Source of the DNA: Azolla caroliniana
Taxonomy: Eukaryota > Polypodiophyta
Direction of reading: 5' to 3'
Length of the DNA stretch: 64,000 nucleotides
Assembly (NCBI GenBank): GCA_043228905.1
Contig: JBHGNT010000011.1
Location: 18,414,001 to 18,478,000, forward strand
Both the position numbers and the translations under genes were made by a program. Under the pieces are notes generated by a model that was not told the DNA's origin, ran no database searches, and was given only the letters and a program-made list of their open reading frames with translations. This document shows positions 1 to 10,033 of this stretch, piece by piece. Within the stretch, counting starts at the first letter, position 1. The number at the start of each line of letters is the position of its first letter.

Positions 1-3000
1 TACCGCTCGGCTGCGTTCGGGGCACTCTCTATTTAGAATTACATATTTTAATATATGTCTCGAAATTTTTCTGCACTAAGATATTGAGATCATGAAGAAA
101 AGATGAAATATAATGTTTTGTTATATTGCCTTCAAAATTGCCATATCAAACAAATATTGGGGATGTTGCTTAACAAGAAAAATGATTCTTGGTATGTTAA
201 CAATAAAAAACTTGTAACAAGTGTACAATACTCGAATTAAGTGGATTGTAGAATACCCTATTCTTAGTAGAAAATAAAGTGCAACTATATTTATAAACAC
301 TTTCCAAACTTGGGCCTGTTAGAAAAATGTCTCTTCATTCACTAGTGATAATATATGTTGAGAGATAGACATTCTATTATTTTCATCAAAAGTTAAAAAT
401 AATCAATCTATACAATCAAAGTGAGACATTTTCATGTAGCCTATTTGGATTTGACGAGTCTCACTTTATGTGTAGAAATTGTACTAAACCAAGGAGTGAT
501 GGATCATTATGATAATATAAAATCTATCATAAAGTTGTGGAGTCTTGACAAGTGGTGATAAAGACATGAGACGGTGCACGCATAGCTCACCCGTCGTGCC
601 TCAAAGGTTTCCAATTATAAGAAGGACAAAAGTAACCTCTTATAACCCCGCAATATCTCAAGAACTCACAGAACAATTCAAAAGTGCACCAAAGGGAAAC
701 TTGAGTTTACTTGTGGGAATATTTCAAAAAAACTAGGATGACATTTGGTATTTCTAGAAGTTATTGAATTGTCAAGTCTAAAATATAGGGTTTCCCAACT
801 TTGCAATTCTTGAATCATAGATTTCCTTGGAGGCTTCACCTTAGGTGGATTGGAGATTTGCAAGAAGTAGGTGTCTTGAGATAGTAGAAATAAACGATGT
901 TTATAGTAAGTTAAATTACAAGCATGAGTGGATGGTAGAGAGGGAGAATGAGGATTTATAAAATCCACCGCATGGTCATGACTCACGACATGCGATAGAT
1001 ATAGGTTCATAGTGAGCACTCCCTTTTGTTTTCCCCTCTTTCTCATCCATGGCCTAATCACATTGTCCAATTTATTCTTGTCAACTTGTTTGACTCCAGT
1101 CATTTGATCCCTCATGCCAATATCTGGGTTTTTTTTGAGCCCCACGAAAGGTGTGGACTGTTTTATGCATACATTTTATTAGGTTTTAGTTCATAGGTTT
1201 TGTTGAACTATGCACTCTAGTGATTGAAGAATCACTAGAGCTAGGTTTTATCAATTCCTGCTTCATAAACTAGGGCATTATCTAACTAGGAAACTCCTCA
1301 CTCTTACTCTCGAGACAAATATAAATAATAAAACATAATTGAAACTTAATATGTATATGTATATATATATATATTTATTTTGAAAAAAATATTCTTCATT
1401 AGTAGAATTCTCCACACATGACGAAATGATTAGGCTTAAAACATTACAATGGCTCTTGCCATGATGATCTATGAGAACCACAAATAAGGGTAGTGAAAGA
1501 CAAAAAAGGAATGATAGGAGACATCATATATGTACTGAACATAGAACGTCATCCTTCGTTCGAATGTGACCATGTCCTCCGGCTCCATAATTTAGAATAG
1601 TTGTCCTTGTTTTCCTGTCACTTATTCTCCACCTTGCAACTCCTATAATGTCACCTGAGATATGATGAATGATTTGTCGTAGAATGCGGTGGGCGCCTTG
1701 GTTAGCCCAAAACTATCCTCTCCCATGTCAACTCCAACCATGTCCTACATCTCCACGATCGCCAATAATATGCTTCTATAAAACCTCTAGAGTCCACACC
1801 ATCAACACTCAACTTTATCACAACCTCAAGAAGTATTCTTCATGTTTCCTGTTGAGAATCAAGCTCAACCTAATGCAACGTGTGAACACACCCTTTGAGA
1901 ATCTATGATCACTCAAAGGTCAAGAGTCACGCCACTACTCTCTACACATTAACTGTGTGTCATAGAATCATATATTATGACACATAACTAATGAGTGACT
2001 ATGAGTCTTCACATTCCCCAAGAGAGACTAGTTGTTGTAGTGAGTTAATGAAGAGAGAGGGTGACCTTGTATAAAGCACCCTCCTCTTACTTCATATAGT
2101 GGCGGCTGTGACTCCTTGTAATGCTATATTTTGTATTTGCTATTCTCCTTGTTAATATACACATTCTTCTTGAGTACTTTATTTTTCTTTCATCTATTCA
2201 TCTCGTGTTTTCTCTTCTCCCATCTCTTTCCACTCATACATACACATAACACACATCTCTTCCACTACACAAGAATCATATCCGATTCTTTACATTTCCA
2301 CATCAACCATCTCGGCGGTTACCACCAAAATCCTGTACCTACAACAACAAAATGAATATAATGTCCTTGTCTCCTCATGAAAATATGCTTCGGCCCCCAC
2401 CCCATCATCACTCATCCTGATCCAAAATAGACAATTTACTTCTTAATATATTTAACAATTAGTTAATCACTTAATTAACTAATGACTTAAATAGGAAATC
2501 ATTAACATCAAGTACTCTACTATTAAATAATTGTCAAGCTCACCATAGTCTTATAATAGTGTGGATCTTAAGCACTTATGATAGATTCCTAAGACTTAAT
2601 GTTGGAGATTAGGAAGAGGCTTAAGGTTACACTTAGAAGTGAATCTGATAAAGCTCAAAAACTTTTTTGTCTTCAAATTAGTCCCAAGAGAATAACCACA
2701 TATAACGTTTCACGCCACTATCCATCAAGATTATTGATGATTCACAATACTTAATTACTATCATCCAACCAATATATCTGAACATTGAATTGCAAGACAT
2801 GAATGTTAGATTCTTGAATTACATAAATAATATAATCTTTATCTCCATCTTAAAAAACAAACTAGATTTGTGGTTACTTTGTAAGGAAAGTTCCAATATT
2901 GTTAATAGTAAGAAAGAACTACTAACACATTATTTAGTAACAAATAATGCTATTTCCAAATATTAGTCAAAATTGAATTCCAATTCAAATTTATCAAGTA

Positions 3001-4010
3001 GTTGAAATTGAACCTTCCCCCACAAGAAAGATTTGATGTTTTTGCATGACTAAGATACTGAGAATGGGGGATTATAATTGATTCAGCATAGTGAGTCTGC
3101 GGTTAATGGCTTCAATGCTTATGTTGTCCTAAACCTCCCGTACACCTTTGTGATTCTTCGATGAACGGGGAAACCAACCGTACACATTGTTATGTACATT
3201 TCAGAGCCCATCTCCTTGTATGCCATCCGAACCGTTGCTTCATTGTGACTTAGCTCACAAACACATAATGATGTGAAGGGGTCTTGGGGGCCACAAGTAA
3301 CTATGCAAACTTTGCCCGAAACAAGTCCGGGAGTTGTAAGTATCACACATTGATACAACGCTCTTCTACATTTTGATCATACTCGACTATGCTTTTTCCA
3401 CACATCTTCGACTAAACCCAATCCTTGCGCGAATTTCGCTCACAATCATAATCATACAACAATGTGCACAATTCACTGGTAAAAAGTTCTCGAACATAGA
3501 ATGTGCACATAGTTCATCACGAAAGTTCTTCGTGAACATTGGAGAGTTTTGTTTTTTTTCCAAAGAAAGGAATGAACATGGAGAGTTTACTTATGACTCA
3601 CTTTCACATGAGTTATGTGAAATAGGGAGAGTAAGAGAATTAAAAGTCTATCTATCTAGACTTATGAGAAGAAGAGGGGGAGCTTAGTTCTCTTAACTTA
3701 TATATATATATATATATGTACATACTCTGTTCTGTCTCTGCCTCCATCCTCTGTTTCTGTCTCGGTGTCCCTCTACCCTGCTAATCGGAGCATAATACCC
3801 TGCTAATCGGAGCTTAAGCAAGCAAGAAAGTGAAAAAGGTTATTTCTCTGTCTCTGTCTCTGTCTCTGTCTCTCGATCTTTGCTTTCTAAGTACATAGAA
3901 GGTAAGCAACAGAGACAGGGGAAAAAGGTCCACATGCCGGAGTGAAGTCGCAAATCGGACGGCCAGGCCATGGAGTAGAGGCCCTGTTGGTGAGCCCTGT
4001 CTCATAAAAA
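1..4010. other. AT-rich intergenic region upstream of the SUVH gene
   Basis: No convincing gene, tRNA or complete transposon is visible. The short open frames on both strands have no recognisable domain and lie in low-complexity AT-rich sequence. Small TA-dinucleotide runs occur near 1350-1375 and 3700-3718. The last few hundred bases presumably hold the promoter and 5' leader of the SUVH gene, but no TATA box could be assigned with confidence. Confidence 0.5.
3844..3876. repeat. TCTCTG-type microsatellite in the SUVH 5' region
   Basis: A short pyrimidine-rich array of about five TCTCTG-like units lies about 140 bp upstream of the SUVH start codon. CT-rich leaders are common near plant transcription starts, so it may be in the 5' UTR. 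That is inference. Confidence 0.7.
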
Positions 4011-5963
4011 ATGAAGGAAGAAAAAGAAGAAGTGGAAGCTCTGTTCCCCACTTCCCAAATTCGCCTGCCCGACCCTGCCCTGTATGTTCCCCCGAATCTA
4101 CAACTAGTGCCCATGAAACTGCAGAAATCGACAGCTGTTCGAGATTATCCCGATGGATGTGTCCGCCGGAGGATAACTACTCTTGTCATCCACAAGGAGA
4201 TATGTGATGGAATTGAGGACACACCTGACACAAATGGTAAGGAATTAGATCATATCATTCAAAATGCCATTCCTGTAAGCCAATATCCCAATCAAATCGA
4301 TTTTCTCGCTCCCCTTCTTACTCCTGCTACTCCCAAATCTCCTCGCACAAGGAAAACAAAAAAGAAAGAGAACAATAAGAAGAGGTCGTCCGATTATTCG
4401 GCCTCAAAATTAGCTATTTCGCGCGTTAAGAACCCAATAAACCTGTGCACTGCACTTGTACCATACGTCCAGAATTATGATGCTCGAAGTGCAGTGATAA
4501 AAACACTCCGGATCTATGATGCGGTGAGGAGGAGCTTGTTACTCGACGAGGATTTGAAGTTTAATCGGGCCGACCTTCATGCGGGTACTACCCTCATCAA
4601 ACATGGACTCTCAATAAACAGAAACACTGCAAAGTTAGTGGGCGAATTTCCTGGGGTTGAGATTGGAGATGTATTTTTCTTCAGGATGGAGCTATGTTGT
4701 ATTGGAATGCATGGTCCTGTACAAGGTGGGATCGCTTATGGCCACCCAGAAAACTCTATTTATGATAGACCCATTGCCCTCTCTATCATCTCTTCAGGTG
4801 GCTATAGTGCCAAAGATAGCGGTGATGTGCTTATTTACACCGGTCAAGGTGGAAAACCCAGGCAAGATGGTAAGCAAACAGAAGATCAGAAGCTCGAACG
4901 AGGAAATCTAGCCATGGAATGTAGCTATAGGAACAATGTTCCAGTGAGGGTTATCCGAGGAATTAAGGACCCGAACAGTCCATCTGGGAAAACTTATACG
5001 TATGATGGGCTCTATAAGGTCGATAAAGTGTGGACGGAGAAAAACAATTTGGGGTTCAGCGAGTTCAAATTCAAGCTAAATCGATTGCCTGGCCAACCTG
5101 AACTTGGATCGGCTATGGTAAAATTGTCTAGCAAATTGAAATTTGAGCCTCATTCACGCGAAGGTTTGCGTATCCATGACATTTCAGGTGGGAAAGAGGC
5201 GTTACCTGTATGTGTTGTGAACACTGTTGATGACGAGGAGAGACCCATGCCCTTCATTTACTCTACAAGTATGCATGATGTATGTGAACCGGCCCTTAAG
5301 CTCTGGCATCTCCAAACAACCAATTCTAAGAGTATTTGTGCCTCAATGAAAAGTTGCACCTGTCTACGAAAGAATGGAAACAAGGCACCTTATTTAACCA
5401 CAGGGTTGCTTGTTAAGGAAAAGACCATCATATATGAATGTGGTAAGTCTTGTAAATGCTCTCTCAATTGTGTGAATAGGGTTACTCAAAAGCCGAGCAA
5501 ATTCCGCTTTGAGGTTTTTAAGACTGGGGACAACCGCTGGGGGTTAAGGTCTCAAGATGTGATTCCAAGTGGAAGTTTTGTATGTGAATATATCGGGGAG
5601 CTCGTGGATGATAATCATCCATTAAAAAGCCAAGATTACTATTTGGATCTTGGCAAGATTACTGACAAAGATGCCCCTAAATGGGGCGATGTGCCAGCCC
5701 ATATTATTGAGAAGAAAAATTCAATGCATGTGGATGGTGAGGAAGATGATGAAGAACCCGGGACAGCATTTACCCTTGATTCTACAGAAATTGGTAATAT
5801 GGCTCGATTCATCCACCATAGTTGTTCACCAAATTTGCTTGTACAACGTGTGATATGGGATCATCATCGAACAGAATGGCCACCTCATGTGATGCTTTTT
5901 GCTATGGATAATATTGCGCCTTTTCGGGAGCTTACTCTCAATTATGGCCATACACTATCATGA
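4011..5963 (+). CDS. SUVH-family SET-domain protein, SUVH2/SUVH9-like, intronless
   Basis: The frame encodes 650 aa without an intron. The start ATG is preceded in frame by TAA six bases upstream, which fixes it. Domain order is that of plant SU(VAR)3-9 homologues: a variable N-terminus with a Lys/Arg-rich stretch (about 112-126), an SRA/YDG domain (about 212-362), a reduced cysteine-rich pre-SET region (about 390-495) and a SET domain (about 498-648). SRA domains bind methylated cytosine, and active SUVH proteins methylate H3K9. The protein ends a few residues after the SET core, so the post-SET CxCxxxxC zinc motif is missing. Two core motifs deviate: canonical RFINHSC is RFIHHSC (H602), and ELTYDYG is ELTLNYG (L643, N644). 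Length, lack of introns and lack of post-SET all match the SUVH2/SUVH9 class, which recruits RNA-directed DNA methylation machinery rather than methylating histones. Family assignment is secure; the subclass and loss of catalysis are inferred. Confidence 0.93.
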   Translation: MKEEKEEVEALFPTSQIRLPDPALYVPPNLQLVPMKLQKSTAVRDYPDGCVRRRITTLVIHKEICDGIEDTPDTNGKELDHIIQNAIPVSQYPNQIDFLAPLLTPATPKSPRTRKTKKKENNKKRSSDYSASKLAISRVKNPINLCTALVPYVQNYDARSAVIKTLRIYDAVRRSLLLDEDLKFNRADLHAGTTLIKHGLSINRNTAKLVGEFPGVEIGDVFFFRMELCCIGMHGPVQGGIAYGHPENSIYDRPIALSIISSGGYSAKDSGDVLIYTGQGGKPRQDGKQTEDQKLERGNLAMECSYRNNVPVRVIRGIKDPNSPSGKTYTYDGLYKVDKVWTEKNNLGFSEFKFKLNRLPGQPELGSAMVKLSSKLKFEPHSREGLRIHDISGGKEALPVCVVNTVDDEERPMPFIYSTSMHDVCEPALKLWHLQTTNSKSICASMKSCTCLRKNGNKAPYLTTGLLVKEKTIIYECGKSCKCSLNCVNRVTQKPSKFRFEVFKTGDNRWGLRSQDVIPSGSFVCEYIGELVDDNHPLKSQDYYLDLGKITDKDAPKWGDVPAHIIEKKNSMHVDGEEDDEEPGTAFTLDSTEIGNMARFIHHSCSPNLLVQRVIWDHHRTEWPPHVMLFAMDNIAPFRELTLNYGHTLS

Positions 5964-6207
5964 CAAGCAGAAAGACTTGGGTAGTGAAGGAATATTAGGT
6001 AGGTAGATTAGATCAACTTCTTTTGGATTTAAACATGGATTCTTTTGGAGAGGTTCCTTGTTTAAAGATTTGTTCTTCAGAGCAACTCCTGATGCCCCTC
6101 CATGATGTAAATTATGTGACTTTTTGCACCGACTTGATGTAATTCCATTGATGTATTTTTGTTGTGGTTTCACTATTTAATTGTTTGTGGTTTAGGAAAG
6201 GATAGTT
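5964..6207 (+). other. Probable 3' UTR of the SUVH gene
   Basis: T-rich sequence directly after the SUVH stop with no reading frame of note. It plausibly holds the 3' UTR and poly(A) region. No single poly(A) signal stands out. Confidence 0.35.
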
Positions 6208-6405
6208 AGTCTTTTTGTTTTGTCTCTCATTGGAGCTTATTAGTAGGCTCTTCTAGTTTAGGAAGGCACATCTTTTACATGTTTTTATTTTGTCTCTCTT
6301 TCAAGTTAATGGGTATGGTATGGTTTTTGGGTTTAGAAAGATATCCTTTACATGTTTGTTTTGTCTCTTTCAAGCTATTGGGTGTGGTATGGTTTTGGAA
6401 CAGAC
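6208..6405 (+). repeat. Degenerate tandem repeat, about three units of 74 bp
   Basis: Three diverged units begin near 6208, 6281 and 6355. They share a TTTTGTCTC core and, in units 2 and 3, a GGTATGGTTTT stretch. Units 1 and 2 both end in TTTACATG. They lie just past the SUVH gene and look like a decayed local duplication. Confidence 0.6.
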
Positions 6406-7479
6406 ATATTTTGACAACCTCTTGAGGGATTCAGTGTTCATGATGCTTAGATGGCCAAGTTTATATGGAAATTCTCTTGTTGAAAGTCGCAAAGTTGGGT
6501 CATTGCATGATATCATTAAACCTGCAATGTATCTGATGTATAAACGTAATTTGCATACACCCATTTCATCAGGTGTTTATATCAGATAGAAATACATGGT
6601 TGTGGAAATCCAAATAAATCCGCAAACATCTTTACTATAGCATTCAAAATCCTAGTTGCAGAAAAGAGTGAGAGAATAATAAAAGAGAAGTTAAGGGCAT
6701 GTTATCCTATATAAGCCATGGAGTAGATAGATAGCAGTTTTATGAGACCTTGAGATTTTGCATGAGAACCTTGCATCTGAAACTATATTGAAACAATATT
6801 GGGATTGCCACAGTTTTCTCCACGAAGTGTCGACTTCTACATATCCTTGAGATAGACATTTCCAGGTGATTTTTAATGGCATAACGATTTGTTACACTGT
6901 TAACAGAACTATTTATATGCAAATGATTTAAGGAGAAATCCAACAAAACAACCTTGACATTGTAATTATTGGTGGTATTGTGTACTCTACTAATTTATGC
7001 TTGTCTGATATAGGTGGTCAACCTATCAAGATTGTGACTCTCCCCTTTTCTTATGTCATATTTGTCGACCTCATTGGTTGATTCATTAGATGTTGAATGT
7101 CATGTGTAGAGTTGTACCATTATCTGTTTCCATAAGGATATACACACTAGCCTTGAGTAAATTGTATAAGCGTTAGTGCTAAGACCTTTGATTTGAAACT
7201 TAGATAGATTTAAATTCTCTCTACGTAGTCAAGAGAGATCTTTGCGGGACTCTCACCATGACCAGGTTTAAGAGTCTCCATGAAACCCTACTTATATACA
7301 TACCCAATCAGGTTCTTTAGGACACATACATTACTGATGCCTTTGTCCACATTTCTCTAACATGTTGTTGCTTATGAAACACAACATCATACTCACCAAT
7401 TATTGCCTCATATTGACCTCTTACATTATGTAGAAGCATCAATCATAATGGGGGCCTTATATTGACCTCTTGACTAACC
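6406..7479. other. Intergenic region, nothing identified
   Basis: AT-rich sequence with only short frames lacking any recognisable motif. No RNA gene or transposon end was recognised. Confidence 0.4.
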
Positions 7480-7695
7480 CAATCACATTCAGTTTGACTT
7501 TTTGAAATACACATTTACATCTTGCCTTCCACAATACCCAAATTACTAAAGAAGATATCGTAGACCAAACCTTGTCCTCTACCAAATGGCAGATTGTTGT
7601 AGCATAAGAGACATCCAATACCCGCCTTCCATTAGAGAGGAGAAGAAAATCAACACACTCCTTTTCATAATTTTGTATTTCTTCAACAAGCCTTT
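7480..7695 (-). pseudogene. LINE (non-LTR retrotransposon) remnant, 3' part
   Basis: Read on the minus strand, the sequence has broken frames resembling the end of plant LINE ORF2, with an 'IWVLWKARCKCVF'-like stretch typical of the region after the zf-RVT domain. It is continuous with the fragment starting at 52424 once the copia element and one copy of its target duplication are removed. Many stops are present. The LINE call is by motif only and moderately uncertain. Confidence 0.45.
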
Positions 7696-8060
7696 TGTTG
7701 AATATGGGTCTTTAATGGACGTATTCACATTGCCCCATTGTCCATACTAGGTTTAGGCTATTCCTGTAAATAGTGAAAACGACAGTTGCCCGAAGTTAGT
7801 TAGTATTTAAACTAACTCTTGTAACCTAGTGTTGAAGGGTTTTTTTTCATCTTGTACATTGTGCCATTGTAACTTTTTGAGAGAATAATACAAGTTACAT
7901 ACTCTTGTGCCTACTCCGTTGTCTCTTTTGCCTCGTTTCCATTGTTGATCTTGTCTTATGTTTCAATTGCCGATTGTTATCAATAAGTTTTTATACACGC
8001 TTAAGATCTTCCAAAAGAAGAGTGTTGAGATTGTCCCGCATAAGACGACTGCTTTCAACA
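7696..8060 (+). repeat. Copia left LTR
   Basis: 365 bp, beginning TGTTGAATATGGG and ending TTTCAACA. It matches the right LTR with scattered substitutions and no net length change. Confidence 0.9.
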
Positions 8061-8062
8061 TT

Positions 8063-8074
8063 TGGTATCAGAGC
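8063..8074 (+). other. Copia primer-binding site (initiator Met-tRNA)
   Basis: TGGTATCAGAGC lies two bases inside the left LTR. It is complementary to the 3' end of plant initiator Met-tRNA, the usual primer of plant copia elements. Confidence 0.9.
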
Positions 8075-8697
8075 TTGGTGTTTTCGATTCTAAATCTAGT
8101 CGCCTTCTTGTCTCCATCAACAACACTTCTTTTTTTCACTTCTGAAGATCATTTCTGGTATAATAGATTCCAAGATTTCAGTCCTACTGAAATCCCTCGC
8201 TTGGCAACTCCCTACAAGATCATTGTCAGCGAAGAGAAACACATGAAAAGTTTGCACTCCCCTATTTTAAATCACTGTTAAAGTGCATCGACCAGCTATA
8301 CTTTGTCTTCTTGTGATTGTAGCCACTCGGAGTGAGATTTCTTCATTGGATTGGCAATACTTGTGCTTCATCTGGTTAGGCGACAATCAAATAGGTCATC
8401 CGACGTTGTTCACCCACTCGTCGTAACCACTCGAAGAAAAGTCGGCCCCAGGATCCAACCCCCCTTCTATGCTTCATTCGGCCAAACGACACTCGAAAAT
8501 ATCAGTAAGATCTATTCCTCTCGTCGTTGTAGCCACATGATGCAGATTCCAACTCGATCAAGGTCGGAAATTCCCGACACTGCGCTATAATCAGAATCGG
8601 CACAGTAGGGCTCAACCTCTCGGGTGGCTCCACATTAGTACTACACAATGTTCGACACGTACCAGAGCTCTTAAGACCATTGATCTAAGTCAGACAA
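8075..8697 (+). other. Copia 5' internal region without recognisable gag
   Basis: This is where copia gag should lie, but only about 620 bp separates the primer site from the pre-integrase region and no nucleocapsid zinc knuckle is visible. GTAGCCAC/GTAACCAC-type words recur near 8315, 8422 and 8527. Deletion or heavy decay of gag is likely. Confidence 0.45.
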
Positions 8698-9352
8698 TTA
8701 GATGAAGACGACATTTGTTTTGGCTTCTCATCAGCACGGTGGACACTCCATAGGGGGAACCTCCTGCTTGCTTGAGGTTTGAAAGTACATTCATTGTACC
8801 CACCATATGCCACACTCAGAGAGGGTGACTCGTTTTTGGTTGACATCCCAGTGTCATCGTTATGGCACGGACGACTTAGACACCTCAGCAAGGCCAAGAT
8901 AACACACTTATCCAGAGCCGGATATATCCCCAAACTCTCTTTCTTAGATCACCAATTCTACGAGCATTGCCAATATGGCAAACAAGTCATTGCCTCACAC
9001 CCTATGATCGCACCGAGAGAATCGAGTCTATTGGATTTAGTCCATTCGGATGTTTGTGGCCCTATGCGACATCAATCTCTAGGTGGTGCCTTCTATTTCA
9101 TCAGCTTCATTGACGACTCGACTAGAAAGGTGTGGGAATTTCTGGCCAGAACCAAAGATTGGGTCTTCTCAATCTTCCAAGAATGGCTTTCTATGGTCGA
9201 AAATTAGTTCGACCGAAAGCTTAAAAGCCTTCGAACCTACAACAGGGGAGAATTCAAGTATGAAGAATTCGTCATATTTTGCCTACAACGCGGCATCAGA
9301 TGTGAATACACGGCACCACACAGTCCAGAACAAAATGGAATTGCCGAGCGGA
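8698..9352 (+). pseudogene. Copia pol fragment 1: pre-integrase and integrase N-terminal part
   Basis: The frame shows a GAG-pre-integrase domain (LWHGRLRHLS, then a cysteine-containing segment near 8960). The integrase core follows, with HSDVCGP and SFIDDSTRKVW motifs. A TAG stop sits at 9205-9207. After it the same frame carries on to a PEQNGIAERM motif near the insertion point of element D. The second catalytic Asp region reads TYNRGEF instead of the usual TDNGGEF type, so the enzyme would be dead. An upstream stop near 8773 also interrupts the frame. The protein resumes at 37777 beyond element D. Confidence 0.8.
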
Positions 9353-9361
9353 TGTCATGGT

Positions 9362-9430
9362 ATGGCTCCAAAAAGATTTGAACCCATGACCTCGTGTTAC
9401 GTAGGTTGAATCCTTACCATTAAACTATAC
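9362..9430 (-). other. Antisense tRNA-like module in element D LTR
   Basis: On the minus strand there is an A-box-like TTTAATGGTAAGG and, 40 nt from the TTAATGG core, a B-box-like GGGTTCAAATC. This is ordinary tRNA spacing. No matching acceptor stem is seen, so it is tRNA-like rather than a working tRNA gene. The equivalent in the right LTR is at about 37326-37396. Confidence 0.6.
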
Positions 9431-9504
9431 ATTGTAATATATAAAAGATTATTTTCATTTATTATTTCACTATAGGAAATTCATGTATATTCCAAATTAC
9501 TTTG

Positions 9505-9517
9505 GAACATTCTAGAA
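9505..9517 (+). promoter_or_regulatory. Heat-shock element in element D U3
   Basis: GAA-TTC-GAA units at 9505, 9510 and 9515 have perfect 5-bp phasing, the minimal binding site for a heat-shock factor trimer. The TATA box lies 26 bp downstream. The same motif is in the right LTR at 37469-37481. Confidence 0.65.
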
Positions 9518-9542
9518 ACTTTGGGAGTACTCCTGACAATAC

Positions 9543-9550
9543 TATAAATA
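9543..9550 (+). promoter_or_regulatory. TATA box of element D left LTR
   Basis: TATAAATA, about 33 nt upstream of the 12-nt self-complementary priming sequence at 9576-9587, which would therefore sit at the transcript 5' end. Confidence 0.75.
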
Positions 9551-9575
9551 GAGGAACATGGCATTATTGAGAACC

Positions 9576-9587
9576 AATTCGGTTCAA
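9576..9587 (+). other. Element D: predicted 5'-terminal self-primer sequence
   Basis: AATTCGGTTCAA in the LTR is the exact reverse complement of 9796-9807 just inside the LTR. See the self-priming finding. Confidence 0.65.
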
Positions 9588-9795
9588 CGCCAGTCTTAAG
9601 CCTCCTAGCTGTTCTTGTATCCTTCTTCATATAATATACTTCTTATTGTCATCACTCACTCACTCACTCACTCACTCTCTTTCTCTTCTCCTCTCGTGAC
9701 TCTTACACACTCTTTCCCTTCTTAGTACTAATCCTCATTCTTCCGCTCTATCTTTAGTACTAATTTTCCTTGCCTCTAGTACTATCCTTGACAAT

Positions 9796-9807
9796 TTGAA
9801 CCGAATT
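9796..9807 (+). other. Element D primer-binding site (self-complementary, not tRNA)
   Basis: TTGAACCGAATT begins two bases after the left LTR, where a primer-binding site must be. It does not begin TGG as tRNA-primed sites do, but pairs perfectly over 12 nt with 9576-9587. Confidence 0.65.
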
Positions 9808-9872
9808 CCTCATCTTCTTATCCCTCCTTCCCTTCATACTAATCCGTTTATCCTTCCTTCCTCCAATACTAA

Positions 9873-10033
9873 ATGGCAACTGTTCGCGCTCAAGAATACC
9901 AATCCGTTTTCTCATAGCTCCAGTGCTTAAAAGTAAAGTTTGTAGCACTAGAACAAGAAAATCAATGTTTGTTGGGGGATCTTCAACAAATTGCTCTAGA
10001 AAAACAACAACACGGGGAGTTGACGTTACACGT
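9873..10033 (+). pseudogene. Element D gag, fragment 1 (N-terminus)
   Basis: An ATG at 9873 opens a frame like the N-terminus of element F gag (shared ENQxLLGDLQ and EKQQ motifs). One TAG stop falls early in the frame. It is cut at 10034 by A1 and resumes at 17160. Confidence 0.8.

Larger units (their letters stand above)
9353..9793 (+). repeat. Element D left LTR
   Basis: 441 bp. It contains, in order, an antisense tRNA-like module, a three-unit heat-shock element, a TATA box (TATAAATA, 9543-9550), the predicted transcript start region (about 9573), and a CACT-repeat and CT-rich R/U5 part. Confidence 0.9.

Noticed and set aside
9655-9682. CRISPR-like or satellite array at the CACT repeats in the D LTR
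   Set aside because: The repeat is a plain 4-bp microsatellite with no spacers, in a eukaryotic LTR.
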